The notes: generated by a model not told the origin, from the sequence alone. A DNA stretch of 36,848 bases from Selenomonas sp. (GCF_022771645.1 NZ_JALFCU010000100.1:1-36848); one strand, 5' to 3'. Counted from the first letter of the stretch, positions 23,678 through 30,599 are shown. Made by a program: numbers and translations.

Positions 23678-24180
23678 GCGAAATAACAGAAGCCGTCGAA
23701 GAGAGGCTCGGGCATGTGCTCGCGGCAAACGGGCGGACGATCGCAGCGGCAGAATCGTGCACGGGCGGCCTCGTCACGAGCCGCCTGACAGATGTCGCGG
23801 GCAGCTCGGCGTACGTCATGGGCTCGATCGTTTCGTACGCGAACGACGTGAAAGAACGGCTCGTCGGCGTGCAGCACGCGACGCTCGCGGCGCATGGCGC
23901 GGTCTCGGAGGAGACGGCGCGCGAGATGGCCGAAGGCGTGCGCCGCGCCATCGGCACGGACATCGGCCTCGCGACGACGGGCATCGCCGGCCCGGGCGGC
24001 GGCACGGCGGAAAAGCCGGTCGGCCTCGTCTACACGGCGGTCGCGACGGCGGCGGGCACGACGGTGCGCGAGAATCATTTCACAGGCACGCGCACGGAGG
24101 TCAAGCGGCAGGCGAGCGAAACCGTGCTGACGATGGCGCTTGATGCGCTCATGGAGAATTCGGGGAGGCCACAGAGATGA
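23674..24180 (+). CDS. pncC: Nicotinamide-nucleotide amidase PncC (CinA C-terminal domain)
   Basis: PncC deamidates nicotinamide mononucleotide to nicotinate mononucleotide, recycling NAD. The 168-residue product is the CinA C-terminal domain alone: AAESCTGGLVTSRLTDVAGSS, SYANDVKERLVGV, GAVSEETAREMAEGVR, TTGIAGPGGGTAEKPVGLVY. The N-terminal CinA domain is absent. ATGA overlaps on both sides tie it to rimO and udk. Confidence 0.95.
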   Translation: MSEITEAVEERLGHVLAANGRTIAAAESCTGGLVTSRLTDVAGSSAYVMGSIVSYANDVKERLVGVQHATLAAHGAVSEETAREMAEGVRRAIGTDIGLATTGIAGPGGGTAEKPVGLVYTAVATAAGTTVRENHFTGTRTEVKRQASETVLTMALDALMENSGRPQR

Positions 24181-24791
24181 AGACGACGATCATCGGCATT
24201 GCGGGCGGCACAGGTTCGGGAAAATCCACGTTCACGAACCGCCTCAAGGCGCATTTCGGCGACCGCATCACGGTCATGTATCATGACAGCTATTACAAGC
24301 CGCATGACGATCTGCCGCTTGCGGAGCGCCAGCAGATCAACTATGACCACCCCGATTCGCTTGAGACGGATCTCCTCATCCAGCACCTCAAAGCGCTGCG
24401 CGCAGGCAAGGCCGTCGACTGCCCGACGTATGATTTCGCGCATCACACGCGCGCGAAAGAAATCGTGCATGTCGAGCCGAGCCGCGTCATCATCGTCGAA
24501 GGCATCCTGATCCTCCAGGATCCGCGCCTCTGCGACCTGTTCGACATCAAAATTTTCGTCGAGGCCGACGCCGACGAGCGCATCCTGCGCCGCGTCACGC
24601 GCGACATCAAAGAACGCGGCCGCAGCCTCGAGAACATCATGGAGCAGTACCTCACGACCGTCAAGCCGATGCATTATCTCTACGTCGAGCCGACGAAGAC
24701 GCTCGCCGACATCATCCTGAACAGCGGGCTCAACGACGTGGCATTCGATATCGTCAAGACGAAGATCGAGGCGTTGCTTAATGGCCACTAA
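24177..24791 (+). CDS. udk: Uridine kinase
   Basis: Udk phosphorylates uridine and cytidine for pyrimidine salvage. The 204-residue product has the P-loop GIAGGTGSGKST (residues about 7-18), HDSYYK, NYDHPDSLETDLL, YDFAHHTR and the lid region RRVTRDIKERGRS. It is the last gene of the rimO-pncC-udk unit and overlaps pncC by 4 bp. Confidence 0.97.
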   Translation: MKTTIIGIAGGTGSGKSTFTNRLKAHFGDRITVMYHDSYYKPHDDLPLAERQQINYDHPDSLETDLLIQHLKALRAGKAVDCPTYDFAHHTRAKEIVHVEPSRVIIVEGILILQDPRLCDLFDIKIFVEADADERILRRVTRDIKERGRSLENIMEQYLTTVKPMHYLYVEPTKTLADIILNSGLNDVAFDIVKTKIEALLNGH

Positions 24792-24870
24792 AAAAAGTGG
24801 CGCTTCCTCATCATTTAGGGAGGATCACCAAATGTTATGAACGTTTGTTTTGTTCGATGGAGCAATCGAA

Positions 24871-24906
24871 AAGGCTCGCCAAGATTGTTGCTTGGCGAGC
24901 CTTTGT
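24871..24906. terminator. Bidirectional terminator between udk and the DUF2442 gene
   Basis: AAGGCTCGCCAAG (24871-24883) and its exact complement (24891-24903) with a 7-nt loop. T-rich sequence follows on the plus strand and TTTTCG on the minus strand, so it can serve both converging units. The 80 bp between the udk stop and this hairpin hold only a short GCCACT/AGTGGC dyad. Confidence 0.85.
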
Positions 24907-24921
24907 TGTGTGGGCAAAAAA

Positions 24922-25167
24922 TCAGCAGGGAATGCTGCAATCATAGAGATGTTCTGGAGCGATGTCGAGGTCTTCGTCCCAGACAACGGTTCCGTCTTCT
25001 GCTTTTGCATTCAGGAAGAATGGCAGGCTTTTGAGTTTAGCGAATAGCGGTTTTTCCAGCAAAGGACGTGCATCATAGATTCCTTGCTTTCCATCGGCGA
25101 AGGTCAAACGAAGCGTATAGTCTGGAGCTGCAGTCGCAGTCTTCACGACCCAATTTGGCGTTTTCAT
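24922..25167 (-). CDS. DUF2442 family protein
   Basis: An 81-residue protein starting at 25167 on the minus strand (GGAACGGTGG upstream). The pattern LRLTFADGKQGIYDARPLLEKPLFAKLKSLPFF followed by GTVVWDEDLDIAPEHLY is that of DUF2442, small proteins often encoded beside DUF4160 and suspected to form toxin-antitoxin-like pairs. A longer frame from 25236 overlaps the upstream gene and lacks family sequence. The partner gene ends 22 bp upstream. Confidence 0.85.
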   Translation of the reverse strand: MKTPNWVVKTATAAPDYTLRLTFADGKQGIYDARPLLEKPLFAKLKSLPFFLNAKAEDGTVVWDEDLDIAPEHLYDCSIPC

Positions 25168-25189
25168 AGAGACCACCGTTCCTTTCTTG

Positions 25190-25450
25190 TCAACGCAGGG
25201 GATCAATATGATAGAGCGGCTGTTCCGAAATGGCAAGTTCCCAATTCGCTAAGAGCTCGTCATGATGGATTTCAGCCCATGCAGCGATGAGTTTTTTCTG
25301 CTTCCTTGGCATATCGCCCTCCACCAGTTCGCCATCAAGATTAAATGTTGCGTAATGTCCTTGATAAGATGCATGGAAATGCGGCGGATTGTGTTCGCCA
25401 TTGTTGTACATACGGATGATGATTCCAAAGAACATGGAAATTGGAGGCAT
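25190..25450 (-). CDS. DUF4160 family protein
   Basis: An 86-residue protein starting at 25450 on the minus strand, after AGGAGTGTGAGG. The family signature is clear: MPPISMFFGIIIRMYNN, HNPPHFHASYQGHYATFNLDGELVEGDMPRKQ, WAEIHHDELLANWELA. The conserved PPHFHA His pair is intact. It is the first gene of a two-gene unit with DUF2442. Function is not established. Confidence 0.88.
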   Translation of the reverse strand: MPPISMFFGIIIRMYNNGEHNPPHFHASYQGHYATFNLDGELVEGDMPRKQKKLIAAWAEIHHDELLANWELAISEQPLYHIDPLR

Positions 25451-25470
25451 AACCTCACACTCCTACAAAT

Positions 25471-25499
25471 ATTATAGCGAAAAGAGAGAGAAAAGTCGA
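25471..25499 (-). promoter_or_regulatory. Promoter of the DUF4160-DUF2442 unit
   Basis: On the minus strand TCGACT (25494-25499), a 17-bp spacer and a perfect TATAAT (25471-25476), about 20 bp before the start codon. Confidence 0.7.
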
Positions 25500-25500
25500 T

Positions 25501-25538
25501 AAGAAAAGCGGCCATCGCATGAGATTGCGATGACCGCT
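25501..25538 (-). terminator. Terminator of tRNA-Gln
   Basis: On the minus strand AGCGGTCATCGCA (25526-25538) pairs with TGCGATGGCCGCT (25507-25519) through one G-U pair, followed by TTTCTT. Confidence 0.88.
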
Positions 25539-25550
25539 CGCGTTTCGAAA

Positions 25551-25626
25551 TGGCAGGGGCAGCAGGACTCGAACCTACGAATGCGGGATTCAGAATCCCG
25601 TGCCTTACCAACTTGGCGATGCCCCT
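25551..25626 (-). tRNA. tRNA-Gln(CUG)
   Basis: Read on the minus strand, the acceptor AGGGGCA (25626-25620) pairs with TGCCCCT (25561-25555), with discriminator G and encoded CCA (25553-25551). The anticodon stem CGGGA/TCCCG holds the loop TTCTGAA, so the anticodon is CUG (plus-strand CAG at 25591-25593). The D-loop and T-loop (GGTTCGAGTCC) are normal; total 76 nt. It stands alone with its own promoter and terminator. Confidence 0.95.
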
Positions 25627-25646
25627 GTGTCGTATCGACAAAAAAT

Positions 25647-25675
25647 AGTATAACGACGGGAGAAATGTTTGTCAA
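25647..25675 (-). promoter_or_regulatory. Promoter of tRNA-Gln
   Basis: On the minus strand a perfect TTGACA (25670-25675), a 17-bp spacer and TATACT (25647-25652), about 20 bp from the tRNA. Confidence 0.85.
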
Positions 25676-25714
25676 GGAAAATTTGACGGTGGCAGAAAGT
25701 TTTTGCCGTGCGCG

Positions 25715-27487
25715 TCATTTCATGAGCGCGAAGTACGGCGTGGTTTCGAGGTAGATTTCGAATGTGCGGGGCCACGGGAAGCTTGCATCCGTGTGCAGGT
25801 CGTAGATGGCGAGCTGCTCGCCGGCCTGCGGAACGGGGAACGGGGCGCGGAGGGATTTCGTGTGTTTGTAGATGGTCGTCTGCTGCGCGAGTTTTTGCTG
25901 GAGCATCTGCGTCGCCCAGCGATGGTTGTGCTCGAGGTCGAGGTCGGCCGTGTTCGTGTAGCCGGCTTTCTTGAGCGCGTGATTGATGGGGTCGATGTCG
26001 GCTTTGAGGTAGAAATAATCTTCGAGGATGCGGTTCTGGAGGAAGCGCACGCTTTCGGCGGCGAGGGCGCGCGCTTCGTCGGGCGTGAGCGCGTCATGGG
26101 CGCAGGCTTCGCGGATGGCCGTCGCGGCGAGCGCCGTGCCGATGGCGTTGCTCGTCGTGTTCCAGCCCGCGTAGGCGGCGAGGCGCGGGAGGGGGATGTC
26201 GCGGCCTATGAGCAGCGGCAGCAGCGGCTCGGCAGCATCGAAGTGCTTGCTGAGGTCGACGAGCGCGATCGGGGGCGGGGGGCTCGAAGAGGATGCAGCG
26301 GCGTGAGCCGCGCCGCTTTTTTCGTGCGCCGTGCCGTCGGCGTTGCCGCGTTTTTCGTGTGTCGTCTCGTTGGCATCGCCGAGTTTTTGCGCGAAATAAT
26401 TGACAGCGGCTTGGCGCGTGTCGAGCGAGTCCTCGTCACTGTCGTTCGCCGAGAGGAACAGTGTGAGGTCGGCGTCCTCTTCCTCGTTTGCGAGCGTGCC
26501 GCCGAGCAGGCGGATTTTTTCTTCGGCGACGGTCGCGCAGTCGACGGCCATGTACGGCATGACGCGCGTTTTTGCGCCGGGGTCGGCTGCTGTGACAGCG
26601 ATGCGCGGATGGTAATCGTGCCGCTCGCAGACGTACGCAGCGAGCAGCGTCTGCGCGATCTCGTCCGCGCCGTGCGTGAGGAAGCATTGCTTGTCCGTGA
26701 GCCCGAGTTCGTTGATGGTTAATTGAATCGAAGATTTTTCGATGTTCGGGATGCCGTACGGCTCGCCGTCGTCCTGTCCGAGCACGAGGCGCGTGAGCGT
26801 ACCGTCTTTTGTGAGCGCGACGAGCTTTTCGTTGAGCTCGGCGTTTTCGCGGAAGTGCGCTTCGTATGTCGCGAGGCTCTCATCAGAAATTTTTGCGCGG
26901 AGCGCGGCGAGCTCGCTATCGTCAATCGTGAGGCCGGCGGCGCGCTTGCCGACGAGGCGCGAGTAGGCGATGAGCGCGCGGCGCTCGTCGTAGCCGTCGA
27001 TCGTGTCCTGCGGCGTGAGGCGCGGCAGGATGGAGAATGCGTAGACGGGGACTTCCGGGTGCGCGGTGCGGAACGCGCGCAGATACGCGACGAGCGCGTC
27101 TTGGCGCGCGGGCGGCGCGGCCTGTTCGCGCGCGGCGAGCAGGCCGCCGAAGAGCAGCTGGTCGATGGAGATGATGACGGAGTCGCCGGGGCGCGCCTCC
27201 TGCATGAGCCAGTCGCGCATGGCTGCCGTGTCGCCAGGCTGCGAGTAGTAGTCCATGCATTCGTTTGGCGGCGGTACGACGTCGATGCCGCCGATGCGGC
27301 CGAGGTCCACGACGTGCTGCCGGCACGGCGGTCGGCTGTCGAGCGGCACAAGCAGAACGCGCGAGGAAAGCGTGCGGACGGGGGCAATCGGCATGAGTGC
27401 GGCGGCAGGGTGCAGGGAAAAATGATAAAACGCAAGCGCGGCCAGAAGCAAGAGCGCGAGTAGCCCGCTGCGAAACATACGATTCAT
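25715..27487 (-). CDS. DUF4127 family protein, membrane-anchored or secreted
   Basis: A 590-residue protein starting at 27487 on the minus strand (AGAAAGG site). Residues 8-24 form a signal or anchor helix. Family sequence follows: VLLVPLDSRPPCRQHVVDLGRIGG, PPPNECMDYYSQPGD, ISIDQLLFGGLLAAR, YAFSILPRLTP and, late, YAGWNTTSNAIGTALA and FLQNRILEDYFYLKADIDPINHALKK. This matches DUF4127, whose biochemical role is not known to me. An insertion at about residues 367-400 contains a near-repeat (THEKRGNADG / AHEKSGAAH) and runs of Ala, Ser and Pro that look like a linker. No partner gene is adjacent; its strand is opposite to the surrounding housekeeping units. Confidence 0.82.
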   Translation of the reverse strand: MNRMFRSGLLALLLLAALAFYHFSLHPAAALMPIAPVRTLSSRVLLVPLDSRPPCRQHVVDLGRIGGIDVVPPPNECMDYYSQPGDTAAMRDWLMQEARPGDSVIISIDQLLFGGLLAAREQAAPPARQDALVAYLRAFRTAHPEVPVYAFSILPRLTPQDTIDGYDERRALIAYSRLVGKRAAGLTIDDSELAALRAKISDESLATYEAHFRENAELNEKLVALTKDGTLTRLVLGQDDGEPYGIPNIEKSSIQLTINELGLTDKQCFLTHGADEIAQTLLAAYVCERHDYHPRIAVTAADPGAKTRVMPYMAVDCATVAEEKIRLLGGTLANEEEDADLTLFLSANDSDEDSLDTRQAAVNYFAQKLGDANETTHEKRGNADGTAHEKSGAAHAAASSSSPPPPIALVDLSKHFDAAEPLLPLLIGRDIPLPRLAAYAGWNTTSNAIGTALAATAIREACAHDALTPDEARALAAESVRFLQNRILEDYFYLKADIDPINHALKKAGYTNTADLDLEHNHRWATQMLQQKLAQQTTIYKHTKSLRAPFPVPQAGEQLAIYDLHTDASFPWPRTFEIYLETTPYFALMK

Positions 27488-27502
27488 GAAGAGCCTTTCT
27501 GT

Positions 27503-27531
27503 TTGCAAGTTGAAGAAGGATTTGCTATAAT
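27503..27531 (+). promoter_or_regulatory. Promoter of the antisense RNA
   Basis: TTGCAA at 27503-27508, a 17-bp spacer and a perfect TATAAT at 27526-27531, with GC before the -10 like other promoters here. No plus-strand protein gene lies between it and the terminator at 27777. Confidence 0.7.
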
Positions 27532-27539
27532 AAGAACAC

Positions 27540-27572
27540 AAGGAAACCGGCGGGTCAGAGCGCCGACTCCTT
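27540..27572. other. Stem-loop at the 3' end of the toxin-like gene
   Basis: AAGGA...CGGCG (27540-27552) can pair with CGCCG...TCCTT (27561-27572) around an internal loop. On the minus strand it would form the 3' end of the toxin mRNA, though the following T tract is weak; on the plus strand it forms the 5' end of the antisense RNA, where it could be a recognition loop. Confidence 0.35.
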
Positions 27573-27625
27573 CTTCGATTTTTAGTCGTAGGGAATGGCA
27601 CACTGAAGTATGGCTAAGAACCTCC

Positions 27626-27697
27626 TTACTTATTGAAGATGCTGACGATGAGTGTCAGAAAGGCTATCAATAACGATAGGATTTCGTACAGTGTCAT
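27626..27697 (-). CDS. Putative holin-like type I toxin peptide (23 residues)
   Basis: On the minus strand an ATG at 27697 follows a strong GGGAGGTGG site and encodes 23 residues: MTLYEILSLLIAF followed by LTLIVSIFNK. It has a short polar start with the YE pair, one membrane span and a basic end, closely like the putative holin-like toxin peptides (PF16935 type) of Firmicutes, for example forms beginning with -YE-L-LMIAF-TLV. Such peptides are membrane-active toxins silenced by antisense RNA. The gene has its own promoter, a hairpin covering the ribosome-binding site, and a full-length antisense transcription unit. It is too short for usual gene callers. By-eye family match, not a search. Confidence 0.75.
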   Translation of the reverse strand: MTLYEILSLLIAFLTLIVSIFNK

Positions 27698-27704
27698 GCC
27701 ACCA

Positions 27705-27727
27705 CCTCCCTTCCGCTCGAAGGGAAG
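27705..27727 (-). promoter_or_regulatory. Hairpin masking the toxin ribosome-binding site
   Basis: On the minus strand CTTCCCTT (27727-27720) pairs through one G-U with AAGGGAGG (27712-27705), which is the ribosome-binding site itself; the loop is 7 nt. This would keep the full-length message poorly translated, as in other type I toxins. Confidence 0.6.
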
Positions 27728-27748
27728 CCAGCTCCGCCGGTTGCTTTC

Positions 27749-27777
27749 AGCATACCACGGAGCTATGAAAGTTTCAA
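27749..27777 (-). promoter_or_regulatory. Promoter of the toxin-like gene
   Basis: On the minus strand TTGAAA (27772-27777), a 17-bp spacer and TATGCT (27749-27754). The predicted leader is about 45 nt. Confidence 0.65.
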
Positions 27778-27802
27778 GCCTGTCCGATGGACGGGCTTTT
27801 TT
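27777..27802 (+). terminator. Terminator of the antisense RNA
   Basis: AGCCTGTCC (27777-27785), loop GAT, GGACGGGCT (27789-27797), then a run of T. There is no plus-strand protein gene upstream for it to serve, which supports the antisense transcript. Confidence 0.85.
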
Positions 27803-27816
27803 CGTGTGCAGAGATA

Positions 27817-27845
27817 TTCACGAATGAACGAAAATATGATAGAAT
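27817..27845 (+). promoter_or_regulatory. Probable promoter of rsmD-coaD
   Basis: TTCACG at 27817-27822, a 17-bp spacer and TAGAAT at 27840-27845, about 40 bp before rsmD. Confidence 0.55.
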
Positions 27846-27886
27846 AACAAGCGATTGGAAAAAATTTTGCGAGGGGAGACGGCGCG

Positions 27887-28462
27887 ATGCGCATCATCAC
27901 GGGACGGGCGCGCGGGGCGCGGTTGAAAGCGCCGAAGGGCATGGCCGTCACGCGGCCGACGTCCGACCGCGTCAAGGAAGCGCTCTATAGCATCCTTGGC
28001 ACGATGGTGCAGGACCGCACGGTGCTCGACGTCTTCGCCGGCACAGGCAGCCTCGGGCTTGAGGCGCTGTCGCGCGGCGCGGCGCATGCCGTGTTCCTCG
28101 ATGCGGCGACGGCGGACGTGCTGCGCGACAACATCGCGCACTGCCATTTTGAGCAGGAAGCCGAGGTCGTCTCGGGCGATGCGTTTGCAAGTCTCGCACG
28201 CCTCGCGCGGCAGGGCCGCACGTTCGACCTTGTGTTCTGCGATCCGCCGTATCACAAGGGGCTCTGGGAGCGGGCGCTCGCGTTTTTCGATGCGAGCCCG
28301 CTCTTAGCGGAGAACGCGATCCTCGTCGTCGAGCACGGCGGGGACGAGGATGCTGTGCCGGAGCTTGATGCGCTCGTGCGCGTCGACCACCGCCGCTACG
28401 GCAAGACGACGCAGCTGAGCTTTTTCCAGCGCAAGAGCTATGTCGGGGAGGTCACGCTATGA
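27887..28462 (+). CDS. rsmD: 16S rRNA m2G966 methyltransferase RsmD
   Basis: RsmD methylates G966 of 16S rRNA using S-adenosylmethionine. The 191-residue product begins at 27887 after GAGGGGAG and shows MRIITGRARGARL, RPTSDRVKEALYSIL, the SAM-binding VLDVFAGTGSLGLEALSRGA and the catalytic CDPPYHKG. It overlaps coaD by 4 bp, a common pairing. Confidence 0.97.
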   Translation: MRIITGRARGARLKAPKGMAVTRPTSDRVKEALYSILGTMVQDRTVLDVFAGTGSLGLEALSRGAAHAVFLDAATADVLRDNIAHCHFEQEAEVVSGDAFASLARLARQGRTFDLVFCDPPYHKGLWERALAFFDASPLLAENAILVVEHGGDEDAVPELDALVRVDHRRYGKTTQLSFFQRKSYVGEVTL

Positions 28463-28956
28463 GCCACCGCATCGCCGTCTGCTCCGGGAGCTTCGATCCC
28501 GTGACGATCGGCCATGTCGACATCTTCGAGCGCGCGAGCCGCATGTTCGACGAGCTCGTCGTCTGCGTGTTCCACAACGTGCGCAAGCAGGCGTTTTTTT
28601 CCATCGACGAGCGGCGGCGCTTCCTCGAGGAGGCGACGGCGCATCTGCCGAACGTCCGCGTCGATGCGTTCTCGGGCCTCCTGACGGACTATATGCGAGA
28701 TGTCGGCGCACAGATCATCGTGCGCGGCGTGCGCTCCGTCAAGGACCTCGAATATGAGGAAAACGAGGCGCACATGCTCCACCACCTCGACCCGGGCGTC
28801 GAGACGGTGTTCCTGCTGACGAATCCCGCGTATTCGTTCGTGAGCTCGTCAGGCGTCCGCGAGCTCGCCGTGTTCCACGGCGACGTGCACGGCCTCGTGC
28901 CGGCCTGCGTCGAGGCGGCGGTGAATGCGCGCATCGCAGCGGGCAGCATTTCATGA
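28459..28956 (+). CDS. coaD: Phosphopantetheine adenylyltransferase
   Basis: CoaD makes dephospho-CoA from phosphopantetheine and ATP. The 165-residue product has CSGSFDPVTIGHVDIFERA with the TxGH nucleotide-binding motif, VRGVRSVKDLEYE and the C-terminal YSFVSSSGVRELA (ISSTxVRE-type motif). It is translationally coupled to rsmD (ATGA). Confidence 0.97.
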   Translation: MSHRIAVCSGSFDPVTIGHVDIFERASRMFDELVVCVFHNVRKQAFFSIDERRRFLEEATAHLPNVRVDAFSGLLTDYMRDVGAQIIVRGVRSVKDLEYEENEAHMLHHLDPGVETVFLLTNPAYSFVSSSGVRELAVFHGDVHGLVPACVEAAVNARIAAGSIS

Positions 28957-29008
28957 GATCTCCATACCAATAAGTGTATGATGTGTGATAGATAAAGAGG
29001 TTGATGAT

Positions 29009-29830
29009 ATGTCTTCAAAGAAACAACTGGCAAAACGCACGGCGAACGCGACGGCGACGACGAATGCACCGTCCCGCGCCAATGCGGTGCGCAAGGCGAC
29101 GACGCGTGTCGAGAAAACGCTGAGCGAGGTCGAGAACCTCGTCGTCAACGCGTCGCACGTGCCGCTCACGGGCAAGAGCATGATTGACGAGAACGACCTC
29201 ATCCATCTCGTCGAGGAGCTGCGCCAGGACCTGCCGCTCGAGCTCGAGCACGCGCAAGAAATCATGGCGAACGAGGCCGAGATCATCGAGGAAGCGCATC
29301 GCCAGGCCGACAGCATCGTCGCGAAGGCGAAGGATTACGCGTCCGAGCTCGTCGAGAAAGAGACCATCGTGACGGAAGCGACGGCGAAGGCGCGCGAGAT
29401 CCAGCGGCAGTCCGAGGAAAAGGCGCGCGTGCTCGTTGAGCAGGCGCAGCAGCAGCGACGCGACATCCTAGAGAAGACGAAGGCGGAGCTCAAGGAGCGC
29501 CGCGACGCGACGGACGCGTACGCGAACCAGGTGTTCGACCAGCTCATCACGCACGTCGCCGGCACGGCGAAGTCCGTGCAGGAGTCTGTGAACTACCTCC
29601 AGCAGTTCGCGCAGCAGTCCGTCGATTACTTCCAGCAGTCCGTGACGAGCGTCGACCAGGCACGCGCGATGCTGCAGCAGGCGAAAGAGCAGATGAACCG
29701 CAGCGCGGCCGAGGCGGCAGCCGCCGACGACATCCCCGTGGCGGACGTGCCGGTCGAGGCGCCGAAGGCGCAGGCAGCAGAGGCACAGCCGGCAGGCGCG
29801 GCAGCCTCGCAGGACGCAGCACAGCAGTAA
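29009..29830 (+). CDS. Coiled-coil protein related to ATPase subunit B/H-like proteins found after coaD
   Basis: The start at 29009 (AGAGG site) gives 273 residues; an in-frame GTG at 28985 is less likely. After a basic, Ala/Thr-rich tail (1-35), a conserved segment VPLTGKSMIDENDLIHLVEELRQDLP leads into a long charged coiled coil (about residues 85-175). The C-terminal 45 residues are Ala/Pro/Gln-rich and disordered. Similar proteins, often labelled ATPase or ATP synthase subunit B-like, lie beside coaD in Clostridia and Negativicutes; none is shown to be an ATPase. A scaffold or division-related role is possible. It ends 1 bp before larB. Confidence 0.65.
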   Translation: MSSKKQLAKRTANATATTNAPSRANAVRKATTRVEKTLSEVENLVVNASHVPLTGKSMIDENDLIHLVEELRQDLPLELEHAQEIMANEAEIIEEAHRQADSIVAKAKDYASELVEKETIVTEATAKAREIQRQSEEKARVLVEQAQQQRRDILEKTKAELKERRDATDAYANQVFDQLITHVAGTAKSVQESVNYLQQFAQQSVDYFQQSVTSVDQARAMLQQAKEQMNRSAAEAAAADDIPVADVPVEAPKAQAAEAQPAGAAASQDAAQQ

Positions 29831-29831
29831 T

Positions 29832-30599
29832 ATGACAGAACAAGATATCTTGAGCCTCTTGGAGGCCTACAAAACGGGCGGCATCACGAAAGAGGATGCC
29901 GCCTCTCGTCTCTCCAAAGCCGCGTTTGAAGACCTCGGCTTCGCGCACGTTGACCACAGCCGCGAGGCGCGGCAGGGCTTTCCCGAGGTCGTCTATGCAG
30001 CGGGGAAGACAAAGGAACAAGTGCGCGAGATTTTGCTTTCCTTAAAGGCATCGAGCGACGGCAGCCTGCTCGCGACACGAGCGAGCCAAGAGCAGTACGA
30101 CTTTGTAAAAGAAGAACTGCCAGAAGCACAGTACGATGAGGAAGCTCGGGCCATTTACGTGCGCCGCGCGAAACCCGTCGGCGCGCCGCCGGATGACGAG
30201 GCGCACACGATCCTCATCCTCACGGCCGGGACGAGCGACATCCCCGTCGCGGCCGAGGCGCGGCTCGTCGCCGAGCTCTACGGCAACCGCGTCGAGACGG
30301 TGTACGACTGCGGCGTCGCCGGCATCCACCGTCTCGCGGCGCACGAGGCGGCCATCCGCCGCGCGCGCGTCATCATCTGCATCGCGGGCATGGAGGGCGC
30401 GCTGGCGTCCGTCGTCGGCGGCCTCGCGCAAGCGCCCGTCATCGCCGTGCCGACGAGCGTCGGCTACGGCGCGGCGCTCCACGGCGTGACGGCGCTCCTC
30501 TCCATGCTGTCGAGCTGCGCGGCCGGCGTGTCCGTCGTCAACGTTGACAACGGCTTCGGCGCCGGCGTGCTCGCGAGCAAGATCAATCGGCTGCACTAA
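29832..30599 (+). CDS. larB: Nickel pincer cofactor biosynthesis protein LarB
   Basis: LarB carboxylates and hydrolyses nicotinic acid adenine dinucleotide to the dicarboxylated mononucleotide that starts the nickel-pincer (NPN) cofactor of lactate racemase and related enzymes. The 255-residue product has an N-terminal helical region and a C-terminal PurE-like domain: ILTAGTSDIPVAAEARLVAELYG, YDCGVAGIHRL, CIAGMEGALASVVGGL, PTSVGYGA and VVNVDNGFGAGVLASKINRL. It is followed 11 bp later by larC. larE and larA are not in the window. Confidence 0.95.
   Translation: MTEQDILSLLEAYKTGGITKEDAASRLSKAAFEDLGFAHVDHSREARQGFPEVVYAAGKTKEQVREILLSLKASSDGSLLATRASQEQYDFVKEELPEAQYDEEARAIYVRRAKPVGAPPDDEAHTILILTAGTSDIPVAAEARLVAELYGNRVETVYDCGVAGIHRLAAHEAAIRRARVIICIAGMEGALASVVGGLAQAPVIAVPTSVGYGAALHGVTALLSMLSSCAAGVSVVNVDNGFGAGVLASKINRLH

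Larger units (their letters stand above)
27538..27802 (+). ncRNA. Predicted antisense RNA (type I antitoxin candidate), about 265 nt
   Basis: Bounded by the promoter at 27503-27531 and the intrinsic terminator at 27777-27802, this plus-strand unit has no convincing coding frame with a ribosome-binding site. It covers the entire minus-strand toxin-like gene, including its leader, stop codon and 3' hairpin. That is the expected relation of an antisense antitoxin to its target. Ends are inferred from signals, not measured. Confidence 0.55.

Noticed and set aside
21350..23728. 792-codon minus-strand frame opposite the substrate-binding protein and rimO
   Set aside because: Same shadow effect. 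The plus-strand genes have full family motifs and ribosome-binding sites.
24792..24836. Possible palindrome or riboswitch after udk
   Set aside because: Only a 6-bp GCCACT/AGTGGC dyad around A7 and poorly matching arms; the real terminator is at 24871-24903.
25530..25754. Plus-strand frame containing QQDSNLRMRDSESRALPTW
   Set aside because: This is the reverse complement of tRNA-Gln translated by accident, a common false gene.
27633..27827. 64-codon plus-strand frame over the toxin-like gene
   Set aside because: No ribosome-binding site; its sequence is the complement of the better supported minus-strand peptide, and it runs through the plus-strand terminator.
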